Shown piece by piece: positions 62,097-64,000 of a stretch of 64,000 nt of DNA; the first letter of the stretch is position 1; each line of letters starts with the position of its first letter. Source of the DNA: Triplophysa rosa (taxonomy: Eukaryota > Chordata > Actinopteri > Cypriniformes > Nemacheilidae); NCBI RefSeq assembly GCF_024868665.1, contig NC_079913.1:286331-350330 (forward strand), read 5' to 3'. A model generated the notes under the pieces. It did no database searches. It was not told the DNA's origin and saw only the letters and a list, made by a program, of their open reading frames with translations. Made by a program: the position numbers and the translations under genes.

Positions 62097-62375
62097 AAAG
62101 GGACAGTTCACCCAAAAATAAAAAATCTTCCATCATTTACTCCCCCTCATGTCATTTCAAACCTGTATGACTCTCTCTCTTCTCCAGAACACAAAAGATA
62201 TTTTGAAGAACGCTGTAACCAAACAACACCGGGTCCCATTGACTTCCCATTCTATTATACGTAGACACAAAACCACCGACACATTTCTAAAAATATCTTT
62301 TGTGTTCCACAGAAGAAAGAGTCATATTTTCAACAACATGAGGGTGAATACATCATGACAGAATGTTTTTTTTAA
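62097..62375. mobile_element. Foldback MITE, family A copy 3 (most complete)
   Basis: Starts AAAGGGACAGTTCACCCAAA and ends with the inverse of ATTCTGTCATGATG. Internal inverted pairs include AACACAAAAGATATTTTGAA with AAAAATATCTTTTGTGTT, and ATGACTCT with AGAGTCAT. The transcript would fold into a long hairpin. Confidence 0.75.
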
Positions 62376-62950
62376 CACAATAAGAATTGCATTACGTGAG
62401 ACTCAAATCCTCAGTTTTGCCCCACACGGCTGGCCACAGGACTGCTGTCGCCCGGGGATACCGCGAGCAACGGTTTCTTCTCTTGCTGTGCAGAAAGCTC
62501 TTCAGCTAACTCACATCCTTCCTGCTCGCCAGCAGCCACCCGTCCCACAACCGCATTCAAACCCAGGCCTCCTTTTCAATAGCGGAAATACTCGAGTGAA
62601 GACGATTTCCACATGTTTTACAAAGCTCTAGTTCAACAACAAAAACACCTTGTTAGCTCGAGAAATGCAACAAGGTTGACAATGCCGTTTATAAACGCCA
62701 AACATTTAGAGTTTGTGTTTAATGCCACGGTGACGTCGGTTGCGTGTGAAACCGCGGCACTGCTGTGTTCTATGCAAAGACCTGTGGTTTTGATATTTTT
62801 GGTCAGGCAGTTTGGTTGTCAGTGGACAGGCTGTGGTGTCACGTCAGAACTGGTGTATTCAAGAGCTTTCCAACGCTTGTAAGCCTGTAAAACAAACGAC
62901 AGTCAAGGTATGAAACACGAACACGGGTTTGATTTACATTCTGGTATGAC

Positions 62951-63625
62951 TAGGGCTGTCACGATTATTAAATAATCGTCTCATCGCGATTGTTTGACCT
63001 CATCGCGATGATTTCGGATCATCGCAATTATCGCACATCTCTATAGAAGACACTAGGGGGAGCTGTAGTGCATCTGCATATTGCATATTTTAGTGTATAT
63101 ATTGTTACTAAAGCATGGTAATACTTGTAAAATGTACCACCACAACACAATCACTTAAAAAAAAAAAAAACATACAAATTACCTGCAGTACAATTTAATA
63201 TTATTTAAGCAAATCTCAGTGTGAAAACCAGTCTACCAAAATTTCATTAACATACAAGTAACATTTTATTGTAGTCTTGCAAGTGAGAAAAAAACAGACT
63301 AGAAGCTTTTCTATGACTGATAGCATTTTAATGGTGGCTTCAATTCACACCTGATCAATTTACTTCATTTACAAGTATTTGGTGGTTGTATTATTGACAG
63401 GTAAAAGCCTAAACCTTAAATATATGATGACCCAATTTTTTCCAATGTATTTCCAAGAAAAAAACATAGTCATGTATTCAGAACAATATGGTCGTTTCAA
63501 TCGCTGAATCAAAAATGTATGAGAATTAAATGTCAAAGCTCAAAAACAGACAATTAATCGTCATAATCGCAATGATTTATTAGACAATTAATCGTCAATC
63601 AAATTTCATAATCGTGACAGCCCTA
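62951..63625. mobile_element. Non-autonomous hAT, family B copy 2, 675 bp
   Basis: Same TIRs and orientation as 44683-45386, flanked by its own perfect 8-bp repeats GGTATGAC (62943-62950 and 63626-63633). The few differences from copy 1 indicate recent movement of both. Confidence 0.95.
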
Positions 63626-64000
63626 GGTATGACTCAAGGATGAGTACAGGGTTACGTGTTGAATGTATTTTATTTTTTTCATAAATCATAAATATTACTA
63701 TGACTGGTTGGTCTAAATGATGACTTCTCTGATTTTAGGAGAAAAAATGGTAATAGTTTGTTCCAATGTTACTTAATATCATAATAATATATGATATATT
63801 ATGAAAAATGTATATAGGTAAAAATATATGTTTAGGTAAAATCATCAGTTTTGTTTCATGAACTATGGTTTTAGAAGTTATTATGTGAGATGCTGATGTG
63901 TGACTTCACTCCCATTATGAATTGTTTGTCCATTTTGAATACCGAGGACCACAATGGAAGTATTTTGAGAATGCTATCCTTGACAGTTTTTTTAAATGTG

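Larger units (their letters stand above)
56822..64000 (-). other. sbf1: sbf1 first intron (open at window end)
   Basis: The exon ending at 56821 enters in phase 1, so coding sequence lies further upstream, but nothing resembling the SBF1 N terminus (MARLADYF...) was found up to 64000. The interval holds hAT elements at 58964-59922 and 62951-63625, foldback MITEs at 59941-60140 and 62097-62375, and a (GT)n array. 57450-57466 (CGCCAGAGGGCGCTC) resembles a CTCF core. Confidence 0.5.

Noticed and set aside
56822..64000. First coding exon of sbf1
   Set aside because: I searched by eye for the reverse complement of an SBF1-like N terminus followed by a donor and found no convincing match; it is probably outside the window.

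Overview
The window is vertebrate nuclear DNA, almost certainly from a teleost and probably a cyprinid or close relative. The genes are intron-rich with GT-AG borders, and the proteins match vertebrate families along their whole length. Introns carry fish-type repeats: hAT MITEs with 8-bp target duplications, a DANA-like SINE, an RLE-type LINE relic, an L2-like LINE relic and long AC/GT arrays. There is no bacterial, viral or CRISPR content. Exon borders were read by hand from splice signals, protein similarity and phase. The summed coding lengths close in frame for all four genes whose coding region is complete.

Layout. Positions 1-5452 hold a 3183-bp direct repeat covering coding exons 2-6 of an unrecognised 200-residue Gly/Arg/Pro-rich gene on the minus strand; its inferred promoter and first exon are near 8.1-8.25 kb. 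msgn1 (mesogenin, bHLH) is a single-exon minus-strand gene at 9131-9562 with a TATA box. gen1 (Holliday-junction resolvase) is a minus-strand gene of 13 coding exons at 12222-16772. It is head-to-head with ost4 (plus, 18360-18473), the 37-residue oligosaccharyltransferase subunit. agbl5 (cytosolic carboxypeptidase-like 5, minus, 19176-24886) converges on ost4 and has two alternative C termini. A repeat-rich gap of about 4 kb separates it from sbf1/MTMR5 (minus, 30912-56821), which has 41 recognised coding exons. The initiating exon of sbf1 was not found and is probably beyond 64000.

The genes are ordinary cellular genes and do not form one pathway: paraxial mesoderm transcription (msgn1), recombination repair (gen1), N-glycosylation (ost4), tubulin deglutamylation (agbl5), and Rab/phosphoinositide regulation by a catalytically dead myotubularin (sbf1). 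gen1-msgn1 are neighbours on human 2p24 and ost4-agbl5 on human 2p23, whereas human SBF1 is on 22q13, so the order suggests joined ancestral blocks.

The points most worth attention are the exact tandem duplication, two GC-AG introns supported by reading phase, the agbl5 C-terminal switch with an open frame after its short-form stop, a (TG)n tract abutting an agbl5 acceptor, a composite T-box site upstream of msgn1, a tRNA-Tyr 5' half ending at the intron position, and two sister hAT copies in direct orientation inside sbf1. I saw no convincing evidence of a wholly new biological system.
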